This document shows, piece after piece, positions 15,545 through 15,592 of a DNA stretch of 15,592 nt; position 1 is the stretch's first letter; the number at the start of each line of letters is the position of its first letter. The notes below the pieces were generated by a model, which had not been told where the DNA came from, ran no database searches, and saw only the letters and a program-made list of their open reading frames with translations. This stretch comes from Dictyoglomota bacterium. GTDB lineage: Bacteria > Dictyoglomota > Dictyoglomia > Dictyoglomales > Dictyoglomaceae. The translations under genes were made by a program, and so were the position numbers. Location of the stretch: positions 1 to 15,592 of the forward strand of contig JAKOUL010000018.1 of NCBI GenBank assembly GCA_029776735.1. Reading direction: 5' to 3'.

Positions 15545-15592
15545 TTACGGTTGTACTGTGGCTTTATATACTTGCTTTCCTTCTTTAATTTC
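15545..15592 (-). CDS. livK: Probable Liv-type amino-acid binding protein, C-terminal 15 residues (cut by window edge)
   Basis: The minus-strand frame entering from the high-coordinate edge gives EIKEGKQVYKATVQP and then TAA. Too little is present to recognise the family from sequence alone. Its position directly upstream of livH, livM, livG and livF, in the same direction, makes the extracytoplasmic substrate-binding protein by far the likeliest identity. Endings of the type 'I.DGK...Y..TV.P' are common in such proteins. The frame has no stops up to the window edge, but it is only 48 bases long. Confidence 0.55.
   Translation of the reverse strand, partial: EIKEGKQVYKATVQP

Noticed and set aside
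1..15592. Mobile elements, CRISPR arrays, defence genes, tRNA or rRNA
   Set aside because: None seen: genes are contiguous housekeeping and transport functions with gaps of at most about 110 bases, and there are no direct-repeat arrays or transposase motifs.

Overview
The window is a dense, single-strand stretch of core bacterial chromosome. All sixteen genes (fourteen complete, two cut by the window ends) lie on the minus strand, so transcription runs from high to low coordinates. The DNA is strongly AT-rich, with Lys/Glu/Ile-rich proteins, good GGAGG-type ribosome sites, and some GTG and TTG starts. Composition and gene content suggest an anaerobic thermophilic bacterium. Dictyoglomus is my best guess, with Thermoanaerobacter-like Firmicutes or other deep-branching thermophiles as alternatives. 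This is an inference from overall look, not a database match. I see no mobile elements, CRISPR arrays, rRNA or tRNA genes.

Block 1 (about 15592 down to 11460) is a branched-chain (or related) amino-acid ABC importer of the Liv family. It holds the last 15 codons of a probable periplasmic binding protein (livK), a hairpin-bearing gap, the two permeases livH and livM, the two ATPases livG and livF, and a CBS-CBS-ACT protein that looks like a ligand-sensing regulator. Genes overlap or lie within a few bases of each other.

Block 2 (about 11437 down to 1) starts at a good sigma-A-type promoter (TTGTGA, 17 bp, TATAAT). It reads ackA, yceD (DUF177), rpmF, fabH, fabD, fabG, acpP, fabF, rnc, smc, ftsY and the start of a GNAT acetyltransferase that resembles short ArgA proteins. 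This joins acetate/acetyl-phosphate metabolism, type II fatty acid synthesis (initiation, malonyl transfer, carrier, condensation, first reduction), ribosome protein L32, RNA processing, chromosome condensation and membrane protein targeting. The arrangement is like the classic Firmicutes cluster, but plsX, normally between rpmF and the fab genes, is missing here. So are an enoyl reductase and a dehydratase gene.

Regulatory structure visible in the DNA: one strong promoter before ackA; a 9-bp perfect hairpin between acpP and fabF; a 7-bp GC-rich hairpin between livK and livH; a 15-bp palindrome before fabD; and many stop/start overlaps that suggest translational coupling. No convincing terminator separates block 1 from block 2, so some read-through is possible. 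I found no clearly new biological system. The most worthwhile leads are the two intergenic hairpins behind genes whose products are needed in excess, the short Smc, and the CBS-ACT gene tied to the Liv operon.
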